This document shows positions 24,642 to 35,379 of a stretch of 64,000 nucleotides of DNA, one piece after another. Numbering within the stretch: the stretch's first letter is position 1; each line of letters starts with the position of its first letter. Both the position numbers and the translations under genes were made by a program. The stretch is from Opisthorchis felineus (Eukaryota > Platyhelminthes > Trematoda > Opisthorchiida > Opisthorchiidae). The DNA lies in contig SJOL01004021.1 of NCBI GenBank assembly GCA_004794785.1, forward strand, positions 110,503 through 174,502, in the 5' to 3' direction. Under the pieces are notes generated by a model, which saw only the letters and a program-made list of their open reading frames with translations, made no database searches and had not been told where the DNA came from.

Positions 24642-25058
24642 TGGCTCTGGATGCGGCCAGAAGGGGCCCTCAAAAGATCACATCAACAACATCATCATCA
24701 TCACCAAAAACAGCAACATCAGTATTGACACTGATGCTTCACTGCCGTACAACCATAAGGTTTGTCTAATTATATTTAAAGACCTAGAGTGAAAAGAAGA
24801 GAAAAAGAGCGGGTGAGGGAGGCGACCTAGTGCTGGCCTATTTCAAGCGTTCTGAGGTGCCTACACCTCCAAACGCTCAATCAGACAACCTGGAAAGAAA
24901 CTGTCAGCACGAATGCCACTGACATCAATTGGCCGCCATTTCTCGCAGCGTCTCCAGCCAAGCACAGGCGGGGTCACGGGGACCCCATTCTGGAAGGTGT
25001 ACAACAACAACAACAACACCCAAACTCTTCGTGATCTCTTTCACGCCATTCTGCCAAG

Positions 25059-25343
25059 TCATGCGCTGTCCACCTCGCAGTCAATGCAGGGGGAATCCAG
25101 CGTACGAGCAACAGCCACCTGTTGACCTGCTTGCTTCAGTGTGCAAACATTAAAGGCGGCCACGTTCTCAGGATTTTGGGGCATGAAAACAGACTTCGAA
25201 GTGTTTAGGGTTGTGACTGAACTCGGACGTACAGAAGCTGTAGCTGAGTGTGATGCAGGGCTAGCAAAACAGGCACACCCAGAGCTGGGACCTGCGGAGA
25301 AAGTATCAAATTTGGGTGGGGGAGGGTGGAAGACGAAAAACAT
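25059..25343 (-). pseudogene. Antisense LINE endonuclease N-terminal fragment inside gypsy 1
   Basis: On the minus strand this frame contains AAFNVCTLKQAGQ and VARTLDSPCID. These resemble the start of an apurinic-type endonuclease domain of non-LTR retrotransposons (FNVRTL...G...LA..L...DI). The downstream catalytic part (ETR and later motifs) is missing: the match is lost near 25,060 and the sequence runs into a GTT-repeat segment. It lies between the 5' LTR and the gag remnant of a plus-strand LTR element. It is therefore a nested insertion or a captured fragment. The LINE family is inferred from memory of flatworm repeats. Confidence 0.5.
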
Positions 25344-25490
25344 GAAAGCGAAAGAAGGGTGGCGTCAGGGGTAGCTTGTTTTCGCTTACCCGCCCTGCTG
25401 TATGCAGCGAGTAAGGCGACCCGGCTGATGGCACCACGCGACGGCCGATGTGGCATGAGAGTATTGTTAGCTGTAAATTTCATGGTTGTA

Positions 25491-25545
25491 CGAGGGCTGG
25501 GATACTGTCAGGGCGCCCACAGCTAGACAGAAGGACGATTGGAGC
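25491..25545 (-). mobile_element. SINE-body-like fragment
   Basis: The plus strand reads CGAGGGCTGGGATACTGTCA and continues to AGCTAGACAG. It parallels 4097-4136 in the SINE at 4.0 kb with only a few differences over about 45 nt. It sits beside the antisense LINE fragment, so the two may have entered the gypsy element together. The fragment is too short for a firm family call. Confidence 0.4.
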
Positions 25546-25817
25546 CCTCAACCAAAGTCTTTGGCTCAAATGCCTGACAGCAAGGCAGCGTTTTGGGTTG
25601 GAAATGCAAGTACATTACCAAGTTTACGGAACACGTCGCCGCACATGGCCCCAACCTTGAGGACCAGGAGACTGTGTTCATCTGCCCTCTACCCATTGAC
25701 CTACCTGGTATGAGAGACTCTGTGAGTGTCGCGGGAAACTCCCCAGTAGAGCTCAATGGGTCGATGAGGTGCGCAAACCGCCACCCACGGTAAGGTCCAG
25801 TCTATTCGTGACGGAAG

Positions 25818-25991
25818 ATGGGCTGGGCCGCCGTGAAGGAAGCGCTTGTAACGGATTTCGACACACCGGCCGATTGCCAGGAGGATATGAGGCGGTTCAA
25901 GACGGCCGGAATGGGACCTGGATGCGACCCGACCGTGTTCTTCGCCAGCCTGCAGAAGTAACTGGATCGGGCTTTGCCGGCCTTGGATAAT
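25818..25991 (+). pseudogene. Gag remnant of gypsy element 1
   Basis: Fifty-seven codons with one internal stop (after FFASLQK). Key phrases are TDFDTPADCQEDMRRFK, MGPGCDPTVFF and LDRALP. They align with the minus-strand gag of element 2 (FDKPVDHKEAKRPFK, MEPGCNPKIFI, LDRALP), which establishes both the identity and the common family. The frame runs straight into the protease without the zinc-knuckle region expected at the gag end, which implies an internal deletion. Confidence 0.75.
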
Positions 25992-26387
25992 GAAAATATG
26001 GATTATTCCTCTTTTACTGGGTTTGTTTTAGTACGTGCAGCGACACAGGCTGCAATACAGACCGTTATCGAGATAGACGGGAGGAGGGAGGTATGCATGA
26101 TTGTTACAGGAGCAGGGGTATCGCTGCGACGGAGAGGAAACGAAGCTGTTTGCAAACCGTACACGCTAGCCGTAAGAGAAGTGGGTGGATACAAACTGAA
26201 AATTGACGGATTGTCAATGCACGCAATGCGCCTAGGTGACAGGTCCATGCAGCACGAGTTCCTGATCAGCCCAGGTATAAAGCAGACAACCTTGGGAGCA
26301 AATTTCCTCAAGAGTGTAGATTCCATGGTTGAACTAAAGCGGGGAAAACTGGTGACCAAGTATGGTGCAGTCAAGCTTGAATGTTAA
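25992..26387 (+). pseudogene. Retropepsin-like protease remnant, catalytic Asp lost
   Basis: About 130 codons are open and in phase with the gag remnant upstream. The active-site region reads MIVTGAGVSL where functional elements have D-T/S-G-A; the catalytic aspartate is replaced by valine, so the enzyme would be dead. A later TTLGANFLKS matches the usual ILG-x-xFL segment of retropepsins. The family role is to cleave Gag-Pol. The reading frame ends at TAA 26385-26387, and reverse transcriptase follows after a frame change. Confidence 0.75.
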
Positions 26388-26589
26388 TCAAGCACTGCCG
26401 TGAGCGAAAGCTTCCGTCATGTAATATGCCGTCAGTACAATCCGTGGTCGAGGAATAGTCCAAACTGTTCACAAGCGATGGAGATCCGTTTGGCTTCTGC
26501 CCGCGGATTGAACAAAAAATTCACCCCCGTCCCAATGCTTTGGACCTTGCGGCCCCCGTCCGCTGCCGCTCCATCTACGGGAGGAGGTC

Positions 26590-27213
26590 CATGAGCAAGT
26601 TCAAGAGATGCTGAAAAATGACATACTCAAGGAAGCCAACAGTGCGTACAACTCCCCGGTTGTGGTTGTAAAGAAGGCAAATGGAAAGTATCGGTTCTGC
26701 GTGGATTTTCGGCGTTTGAACGAACTGACCGTAAATCGGGTTGTAGCTGTTCCTTCATTTGCGCAGGTTTTCGATTCCCTCCATTATTTACGATATTTCA
26801 CGGTGTTTGCCTTGCGTTTCGGATACTGGCAACTATCTATCAAGGCGGAGGACGGAGAGGAAACGGCGTTCGCTGATGGGGACACCCAATATCAATTTAG
26901 ACGGATGCCGTTTGGTTTGTCGGGAGCACCATTCACATTCCGGCGCTTGATGCTTCGTTAAACGAAGGGTCTACAGAATGTTGCCGTGTACGGGGATGAT
27001 ATCGTTGTGTACAGCAATTCGGAACCAGAGCACGTGGTTCATTTGAAGGCCTTATTGAAGCGTATCCGGAAGGCGGGCCTGCGGATAAATGAAGCCAAGA
27101 CACAGCTCACTCGTATTTCGGTGACAATGCCGGGGTATAAAGTGGGTCACGGAGAGGTTATCCCACTGCCAGAAAAACTGACTATGATTAAGGACTGTAC
27201 TGTTCCCAATTAA
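26590..27213 (+). pseudogene. Reverse transcriptase remnant of gypsy element 1
   Basis: Typical Ty3/gypsy motifs appear in order: SPVVVVKKANGKYRFCVDFR and RLNELT; FTVFALRFGYWQL (motif A, about 26797-26835); FRRMPFGLSGAPFTF; YGDDIVVYS (motif C, about 26986-27012); and a connecting segment ending at a stop near 27211. Motif A normally carries an aspartate where alanine stands here (FAL for x-DL), so one of three catalytic acids is lost although the YxDD pair remains. A TAA interrupts the domain at 26959-26961, and a second stop precedes QFLGRAAYY. Confidence 0.9.
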
Positions 27214-27830
27214 GAGCGATCCATACGGCAGTTTCTTGGACGGGCAGCATACTACATGCGGCATGTCAAGGATTTCAACACGATTGCTGCTCCACTGTAC
27301 GACTTATTTGGGCAAAATCGGAAGTTTGAGTGGACCAGGGAGGCACACGAGGCTTTCGAACGTGTGAAAGTGCGGATACTCGATCAACAACTAACCCTCA
27401 AACTTCGCAGGGTCGGAGAGATGTTTACTGTTGCAACGGACGCTAGCGACCGCGGTATCGGCTCTGTCCTGAAGCAGAGGCATGTAGTTATTGAATATGC
27501 CAGTCGCGTCCTGACTAACGCTGAGCAGAAGTACTCGACTATTGAGAAAGAATGTTTAGCGATCGTCTGGGCCCCGGATAAGTAGAGGCCATACCTGCTT
27601 GGACAAAGATTTCATGTTGAGTCTGATCACAAACCCCTGGAGTGGATCGGGGTAACCAGAGATCCTCGCAGAAAGCTCGCGCGCTGGGCAATATAGTTGC
27701 AATAGTACGACTTTTTGATCCGGCACGTGCCAGGGAAGGGGAATCACCTGGCTGATTGACTGTCAAGACCAGAGGCTGAAGATGAGGCCCCAAGGATCAT
27801 GACTGGTTCCAATAGCCTCGTCGTCGACCT
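27214..27830 (+). pseudogene. RNase H domain and tether remnant of gypsy element 1
   Basis: The segment begins QFLGRAAYYMRHV and continues to FEWTREAHEAFERVK. The RNase H core follows: VATDASDRGIGSVLKQ, YSTIEKECLAIVWA and ESDHKPLEW, so the conserved D-E-D acids are still present. A TAG (27583-27585) replaces the residue after APDK, where working elements continue into FRPYLLG. The tether RHVPGKGNHLAD at about 27720-27756 ends in another stop. This domain is the least damaged part of the element. Confidence 0.85.
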
Positions 27831-28079
27831 GAATTCCGGGAGGTTGGTGCAACTCCAACGGCAGGATCCTGTGTTACGGAAGGTTGCAGCCTCCTTGTTG
27901 GATAGAAGGAATATTGAGAATTGAGGGGGGAAAAGGAATTGGAAACCTTCCTGAGTCATTTCGATAGGCTGCGTCTGAGTGAGGTTGTCCTAGTGTCCTG
28001 GAAGGTCACCGATTTTTATGTTGTGCTGCACGTGCTACCTCGCGTCTTGAGACGGAATTTGATTGCCTAATGATACGAG

Positions 28080-28829
28080 ATGGCACACGCAGGGCGAACC
28101 AAGCCGTACCACTTGCTTCGGCATAGGGCCCACTGGCCCGGGATGAGAAGTGAGGTGACGGATTATGCAGTGTCATGGAAGCGGTGCCATCTGATGAAAG
28201 GGTATACGACAGGGGCAGATCATCCCATGGAATTCATTCCTGTCTCAGAAATCGGTGAGTTATGGTCTGTTGACGTTATGGGCCCCTTTCCGGTGAGGAC
28301 CAGCGGAAATCAATATATCGTGATAATGACAGAATACCTATCGCGGTGGGTCCAGGCGGCAGCCTTGCCAAATCACCGGGCGACGACTACCAGCGGAGTG
28401 GTAATGCATCACATCGTGGCCAACCACAGGGTATCAAAAATGATCCTAGCGGATCACGGACCTTGCCTTGAGAGCGAAGAGTTTGGAAGTTGCTTGCGGA
28501 AGCTGGAAATCAGGCGGCTGACGACGGCACCATACCACCCGCAAACAAACGGTCTAACCGACCGCAATGACCGAACGATCAAGGAATGGCTGTAGGCCAA
28601 ATGAGGTGACTGGGAAGTGAATCTGCCGATGGTGTTGCTAGCATATCTTGCTTTCATACAGCTAACCACAGGCAAGTCCCCATTCATGCTGATGTATAGT
28701 CGACATTCGCGCCTTCCGATCGATCAGGAAATTGGATTGTGGCCGGCAACACGCTTGTCTCCGGAGGGGCTAGGAAAAGAAAGGAGGAAAGCTGGGGAAA
28801 CAATTGACCGCCGTTCAGGAAAGGACTAG
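28080..28829 (+). pseudogene. Integrase remnant of gypsy element 1
   Basis: The zinc-finger region retains the WPGMRSEVTDY landmark, but the first cysteine of the C-x2-C pair is tryptophan (SWKRC). In the catalytic core, WSVDVMGPFP supplies the first Asp and ILADHG the second. The glutamate normally found in NG-x-x-ER reads aspartate (NGLTDRNDRT). A stop after KEWL (28593-28595) separates the core from a C-terminal piece, LAYLAFIQLTTGKSPFMLMY (28617-28829). The lesions make it inactive. Confidence 0.9.
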
Positions 28830-29135
28830 ACAGAAAACGACAAGTAGAAAGGCACGACCATTCCCCATAGGAGCGAAGGTCAAGTGAAAGGGTCATCAGA
28901 ATCCTGGAAGGAGTGAAATGGGATCGCGGAAGCTGGGTAGCCGATGGCAGGGCCCGTTTTCGGTACCGACCGCTGGGGGAACGTCTATGCAATTCAAGAC
29001 GGTCGGGGATCGAAAAGAGTCAACGGAACTCATTTTTGGTAGTGGCATGGTACACTCGAAGAGCTACCGAATAGACCAGCTGCCGGAGCCGACCTAACAA
29101 AGGTAAATGAAATCGGTGGCATGCGAGCGACAACC

Positions 29136-29152
29136 TTTTAAAGAGAAAGGTG
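29136..29152 (+). promoter_or_regulatory. Polypurine tract of gypsy element 1
   Basis: AAAGAGAAAGGTGGG directly precedes the 3' LTR, the position where plus-strand DNA priming occurs in LTR retrotransposons. Element 2 has a comparable GAAGGGGGA tract. Confidence 0.6.
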
Positions 29153-29348
29153 GGTAACAGCGTATACTACTGATGAGACATGCGAGTAGTATATGGTTTC
29201 CTCGTAACTTCCCGTCGCGTCCAATGGAATTTGCACTCTCTTGGGGTCTGTTACGGTACCTGCGGAAATGCTCTACAGCGTTCGTTTATAATTGCGTGGT
29301 AATCAATGAATATCCACGAAAGTTGAAGGAGGCGTATGGGGATGTTCA
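29153..29348 (+). repeat. 3' LTR of gypsy element 1
   Basis: This mirrors the 5' LTR, with the shared GATGAGACATGCGAGTAGTA and CAATGAATATCCACGAAAGT strings. It ends near GATGTTCA, after which T-rich flank begins. Confidence 0.8.
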
Positions 29349-32300
29349 GTTTTTTTTAAATAAGGTGCATATGAGGTGCTTAATTTCCAGTCCAATAGTT
29401 TGTAAAAATTTAGCTGGTGTTTGTTAATAAACAACTCCGTGGCAAAGGGCTTTCCTCCTTGCACTTGTATTTGATTTTTCGCAGAGTGTAATCTGGGGTG
29501 ATAATGTTCAGTGAAAATGTACTGTTTGAATGTGAATTTATATTCACAACCACGATGTGGACATTCACTTGTAGAACTCATTTTATACTGTCATCATTCT
29601 GCGTGCTTCGTATTGTGGTGAGCGTGCCGGGACGCTCGGATGAGTTCAACCACCTTATACAACGTAATGGTTAAACGTATTTTATGAAACAATGATGTAT
29701 CTGCTTGCGTTATTCTGTAATGATGGGAAGACTGACCTTGTAAATACCTTAGCTGATGGATTTCGCTCAAGGTAGTCGAGATCGCTTTGGCCCTGGAAAG
29801 CTGATCAATTAATAATTACGCAGTGAATGTTAGCAAACTGAGTGGGACTACGTTAAGGAGTAGCCAGTAAAGCAGCAAATCACAGATAACTCTCATCAAA
29901 CAGTCTGATGGAAAACGTTAGCGTAATATTAAACTGTACACATTTTGTTAACGACCTGTAATTCTTAGTGCACACACTGTTGCCGCTGAATCACCCGGCA
30001 GCACAGTATTTTGAGAATGAAATAAAAACATTTGACAATAGCGCTCACCTTCATACCGATTTCCTCCTCTCGGAAGACTGATTGGGAATCTTGCTGAGTG
30101 TCAAGTTTATGCTGTTTTTTCATGAAAATGTGCTGCACCAGGCCGCCCGTGCTTTGGTTGGTACGATGTTCTAGATATCGCAATACATTTTACGGACGAA
30201 GCACACTGTTCATGAGGTTCTGAAAGCTTCCGTTAAAGAGGATTCGGCAATCTCATTGGTAGTCTATTACGTCTGTGAGATGGAAAAGTTGCTGGAGATG
30301 CAACGAGTCATTGAATCAAACTGAACCGTTAATGCTCTCACGCCAAATCCTTCGTTTACAAACGCAAGTGCAATTTCGCCAGATTATGTATATTTGGCTG
30401 AAGAACCCAAGTTAAACCATTTCGTTTTACGACAAAAAAGTGCTACAAAACGTCTGGTTATTTCAGGTTTATGGTGCTCACTGAGTTTCAATGTCATTTC
30501 AGTCACAAGTTTCCCGAAGCGGAACACGACTCCTAAGCTTGCTGAAAATTTGTTCGAACAATTCTGGATTCTAGACTTTTTGTTTTTTATCCGCGATGGT
30601 GTTATACAAATCCAGTTAGCTTCATAATAAAATGCCTGCCAAACACTGCTTTAATGAATACAAACAGCTGTATTCGGATAAAGCTAAAAAAAGCCTACGA
30701 CAGCAACACAGCAAACAAATGTTTCGTGAAATACGGCGAGAGAGCCGTTATTAAATTCTCTGAAAGAAAAGAATTGTTAATTTCCCCATCGACAATCACT
30801 GAGCTTGTTTTTGTCACAAAAAGTGACTCTCCCAATTAGCGTCAAAAATTGGTGAGGGAATGCCGATATATTGAATTTCTGAAGGAAACATCAAATACCC
30901 ACAACACAAAGATGACTATTTTTAGAATTAGGTGTATTTTTGCGAACTCGCTCACTGTAGCCAACAAGTTCAGCCGTTGCTTGATTGACGCACTATTGGA
31001 CTGGTGTGTGCCTCACTGTTTATGGAGTACCTCAATACATTGCTTAGAACGTTGGAGAACCTGAAATCCGTCTCGCAAAGAAAATGATGTAGTTTAATAT
31101 ATTAGGAAAACTAATGCAGCCGCGAGATATCACACTGGGCATTGGACCTGCTGTTAGAATTAGCAACATTCTTAAAGAAAGCAGCCTTACTATTCCGAAG
31201 TCAATTAGGGTAGAAACCATACACTTGGACCTCGGAGGTAGGATGCCTCTTTTCATAAACCGAGGAAAATGTGACGCAATACTACACTTGCACTAGGCGC
31301 AGGTGCTTGTCAGACAGGAAGCCCTGGGAACTTTACGGTATGAGGTAATATTTCCTAATCTATCCATCTATCTATCTAAATATCTCTCATCCATTTTCGT
31401 TAAGATTAAATTTTAGGCGAAAACCATTGGAGCACGCAAGGCAATAGTGGGTCAAATATCTCGGCTAACGGAATCCACACAGCAAATGGCGTTGCCTCCG
31501 AACGAACATCTGCTACCAAAATTGAGCTTGCTACAGAGAATACAATTGATAATATTGCCGTGAAAAGCAAACACATTCAAAAGAAGGCACAGCCAAACGA
31601 AAAGAGAGAAGACGCCTACTGGCTAAAAAGGTCTATCGGAGTTGCTTGGTAGAACATGATCAAACAAAACCACTGATCCTACGACAATTACTCGTGCCAA
31701 ACACGATTATAAACAACTTTGAACGAGGTACTGTTTCGACCAAAATTATTCTTAGTGTTTTAGGTTGAGTTGAATATAATGAGAAAAGAATATCAAGAGA
31801 CATTTTGGTTTATTCAAAAACAGACAACAAGGAGATAATTTATAAATGTGGATAACAGTTATCTCAATCTTGGTATATAAGGATCGAGTGTGCTCGTCTG
31901 GTAAACTAACTCAGTTGAAGCTGACTGTTCATGTAGGGCCTGTTGACTGAACCTGATGTTTTTCTGAGCTGTAGGTAACTAAAAATATACCAGGCAGAAT
32001 ACCGGGTAGAATCAGTAAATTGTGCATGCTCATTCAAGAACCAGAGAAGCAAAAGTAAAAGCTTTGTTCCGATTTAAATTCAGTAGGGCACAAACGTTGC
32101 CCCCAAAGTTATGCGACCCCACAGATTTGAAGTCCAATAGGCGTGCGAATAATTTCAAACTATCAAACTGACATTTTCTAAGCATTCTTTCTCTGTAAAT
32201 CTTTAATCGTTGGGGAGAATATAAATAACTTCAGAAATAACACAAAAATTGGAGTAGTTTTGGTGTATCAATACAGAAATCTAGTTAATAAAACACGCTT

Positions 32301-34300
32301 ATGTTTGAATTTGGAGGGGCCAGCCAAGGAGTTTTTCTTGTGGTAAAAATAAATCGTATTAGCCGGACACGCTTATACAGTGCCTAGCGATTTGTAGGGG
32401 CCTTTTGAGGAGGTTGCTTTTCGGCGCCTCACTCTATCCTGAATCGACCGTAACTGAGTTATAAGGGCGAAATCAGTCTATTTGCAAATATCTTATGCAC
32501 CTCGAAGGTTTTATTGCTTAATAAATGAGTGTTCTGCATTCGCACGTTTTGAAATAATTTAACGAAACACAGGTGCAAAAATTAGTCACCTTTTCAGTTA
32601 TTATTCATGACATCATGTAACAACGCGTGCATGTGCTGTTTTCGACGGATGATCGATTTTGACCATTTGTGACGATCACTCGTATTGTAAGGTAGTTTGG
32701 AACAAAAAGTACCGATCGGAAACTCTTTGTGGGATGAAGCAGCTTCAAAGTGCGGCACCGCTTTTTGGAATGGATCGGCTTCACATGCATGCCAATTCTA
32801 TCGTTGATTATTTTAACGGATATTGCCTGGGATGACTGAAGAAACTAGACTTTGATTTACAATTTGACAGGGCGACAAACTAAAGAGTGGAATACTTAGA
32901 TACTGGAAGAGCACAGTTATAGATTGTGGTAGGTCACATGACATTGGTGTATCAGAAATGCTCCATAATGCGTCAATAAGCTAATTGCAAGCTTACTGTC
33001 CATTCTTTTCCACGACATCTATAATTAATTATGTTTCAGAATGTGAAATAAATTACAGTACACTGCACCGATCACATATCGCGCTGTTCTAGGCCTCAAT
33101 TTGAAGAACTGTGCGTGGTATTCGCCGAAAACCCTAGTAGTTTTGAGCCAACAGAAAAGACGCCATTCAGAGACGTAAGCGCACATAAGCCGTGTCATTG
33201 GTGAAAACAAGTGGCAAAAATGTGGCACAAAAACTGAGTAATAGGCTGCATAATTTTTAGCTCTGCAACATTATTTTGCTCTTTTCATCATGCCAAAAAT
33301 TGTGATGCAACCGTATCTAACGGAGCAAGCGTTATACCGGGGGTTTGAAACTTTTGACCATAAATATCAATCTAAGTGTCATCAACTGGACTCACCGGCG
33401 GTCAGGCTCATCACTCGCTCTTTAAATAGATGTCTAACTGGACCGTCAAGATCATCATAACATATGAGCGTGAATTCATGCTAAATCCGCTAAAAATTCC
33501 TATGCTCTCAACTAATGTCTTCTGATGAGACCTGATACATGCCTTTCGAAATGGTCACGAGTCAGTACACCACAAAAGAGGAAAAGATTGTAGAACTCAC
33601 CTTAAGGGCATGGAGTACTTTGGTGTGGAAAATTTGCATATTTTATTATTGCATGCGATATCCAACCCGAGAAATCTCGATAGCTTCTCCATATTTCTGC
33701 TATAAAGACTGTGCAGAACGCTTAAGTAATTCTACAGCTGAAATATGGTTAAAATTTTGGATATCGAGTAACTTTCTCCAGCTCGATGAGTGTTTGCTCG
33801 TGTAAGCTGACCGACAGGTAACAACTAAAGAACTGCAAGTGGCCTACCTACTCACATACTTTTTTGTTGTGGAGCAAGGTCAAAAATAAGCTTCAACTAT
33901 GGCTCTAAGCATGCACATTATCTCACCAGTGTTGCAAACTTGATCTCCTCAGGTCACACGAGTCCGTTTTTTGGCAAGTATGCGCACTACACACGACTTT
34001 TCAGGTGCACACCTAGGGAATCTCGCTCATATATTCTTGGGACACTGGTCTGCTCTAAGGACCTCGTGCCTCTTCTTGTAAGGCCTTCTGTAGACGACCT
34101 AGTTTATCTAACAATATAAATTTCCAAAACCAAGATTAAGTCGATCCCGGCTGTCATTTTTTAACGCCCCATGTTCACGCCTGCAAAAGTAGTGAACTCT
34201 GGCCAGCCTCTGTTCAATAAATGACCAGACGTTCTCGTAATACATAGTGAAAATTGAAAAGCCGTAGGGTTCAAAATTAAATGCATTATTCAGATGTAAC
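29349..34300. repeat. Segmental duplication copy 2, right part
   Basis: Collinearity with copy 3 resumes after the gypsy element. The CTTAGCTGA(T/G)G block at 29750 matches 47712. GATCAATT-type sequence after CCTGGGAAA matches at 29800 and 47770. CGCGATGGTGTT(A/C)TAC matches at 30592 and 48336, and GAGAGCCGT(T/A)ATT(A/G)AATTCTCTGAAAGA at 30740 and 48509. From about 31.66 kb it matches the start of copy 3 at 35.38 kb (AACAACTTTGAACGA(G/A)GTACT and following) and copy 4 at 55.4 kb. Landmarks fade near 34.1-34.3 kb, so the middle of the unit seen in copies 3 and 4 is missing here. Frames are short, none longer than about 92 codons. Confidence 0.75.
31358..31387. repeat. Short TATC microsatellite
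   Basis: A run of imperfect ATCT/TATC units (CTATCCATCTATCTATCT) within copy 2. Confidence 0.8.
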
Positions 34301-34500
34301 ATATAAAATATGAAAAACCTAATTGTTTTGCGCTAACGTGCTTTTATGAAGTCGTTGATGCTTATTACCTATCCATATATTTTGTTATATACTCTCAAAC
34401 TACCTTGAGTTCTACTTTGGTTTGTCTGAAATCAAGGAAACTCAGTCATTATCAGGGTAGAAGTTTCAGAGTGTGACAAGGCGGTGACAGATCAAAATTC

Positions 34501-34544
<44 letters not shown>
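34501..34544. repeat. (ATT)n microsatellite, about 14 units
   Basis: A perfect ATT array located between the end of the copy 2 homology and the start of copy 3. It is the same motif as the run at 17158-17195. Confidence 0.95.
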
Positions 34545-34545
<1 letters not shown>

Positions 34546-35379
34546 GGTTTCCACCTTGTGGTCAAACAAAACAAACATCTTAATTTGACGATAAAGTTGC
34601 TCGAAAACAAAATGCGGAAAATAATCATGGATAACATCGCTTGGTTAAACTCGGTTGTTCCTATGACTTCCGTTTTGAAGTGAGGCTTAGTTGAGTCCAG
34701 CTGGATCTATCGTCAGTGCTGTTGTGCTTCAACTGCATGGCATCCCTACGTTAATCTTCGTTAGATTTGCTACAAATATGAACATTTTTTAGCGTCTAGA
34801 ATGTCATCCTTGTTGGTCGGATGACAACTTACGTCAATTGTTGCAACATGGTAGTTTCAAACCAATGTTTGTATCTGCAATGATTGTCAGCAATAGTTGC
34901 ACCCACATCTAAAGAATGAATAAGCTTTATTTTCACCCAGTTTGCATCCAGTCTCGTAGCTCTGGGTGCTAGCGGGCAGCTTCACGGAAACTCTTTCCAA
35001 TAATGCAGGGGCTACGAAGACAGGGGCTGACCTTGCCAATCATGTTACCCTGCGTTTGTAGTACTTGTTGTTAAACTCGTCCATTCTTACTACAAGTTCA
35101 CATCCATGACAGCTACACAGCACACCATAAGTTGCAACCAATGGTGCTCCCTTCTTTTCAGGAGGGCTTCACTTGGAAGATGGCCTTTCAGTCGCTATAC
35201 AGTAAAACACTGGACAAATCATTCACCTCCGCCCTCATTTTTGAGGGGGCAGCGCCATTGCTGAAATAGAACATCTCGACGGGTTTTTGCAGATGAAGGC
35301 CTGTCAAATTAGCAAGCCATAATTGGCAAAATCAAAATGGAATCAGCCAGTCCGAATAAGATCCCATGGATTACCCGCG
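34545..35379. other. Junction sequence between duplication copies
   Basis: About 835 nt with no match noticed elsewhere in the window and no reading frame of note. It lies between the fading 3' edge of copy 2 and the sharp start of copy 3, so the breakpoint of the local duplication should lie in or next to it. Confidence 0.4.

Larger units (their letters stand above)
24447..29348 (+). mobile_element. Ty3/gypsy LTR retrotransposon 1, degenerate, about 4.9 kb
   Basis: The element has two matching terminal repeats of about 195 bp, a gag remnant, then protease, reverse transcriptase, RNase H and integrase remnants in the canonical Ty3 order, and a purine-rich tract just before the 3' repeat. It is visibly richer in G+C than its flanks. 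Many frameshifts and stops, and an antisense LINE endonuclease fragment in its 5' third, show that it is dead. It interrupts duplication copy 2; copy 3 lacks it at the matching site (about 47.2-47.5 kb), so it inserted after that duplication. No clear target-site duplication was identified because the LTR ends are degraded. Confidence 0.9.
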
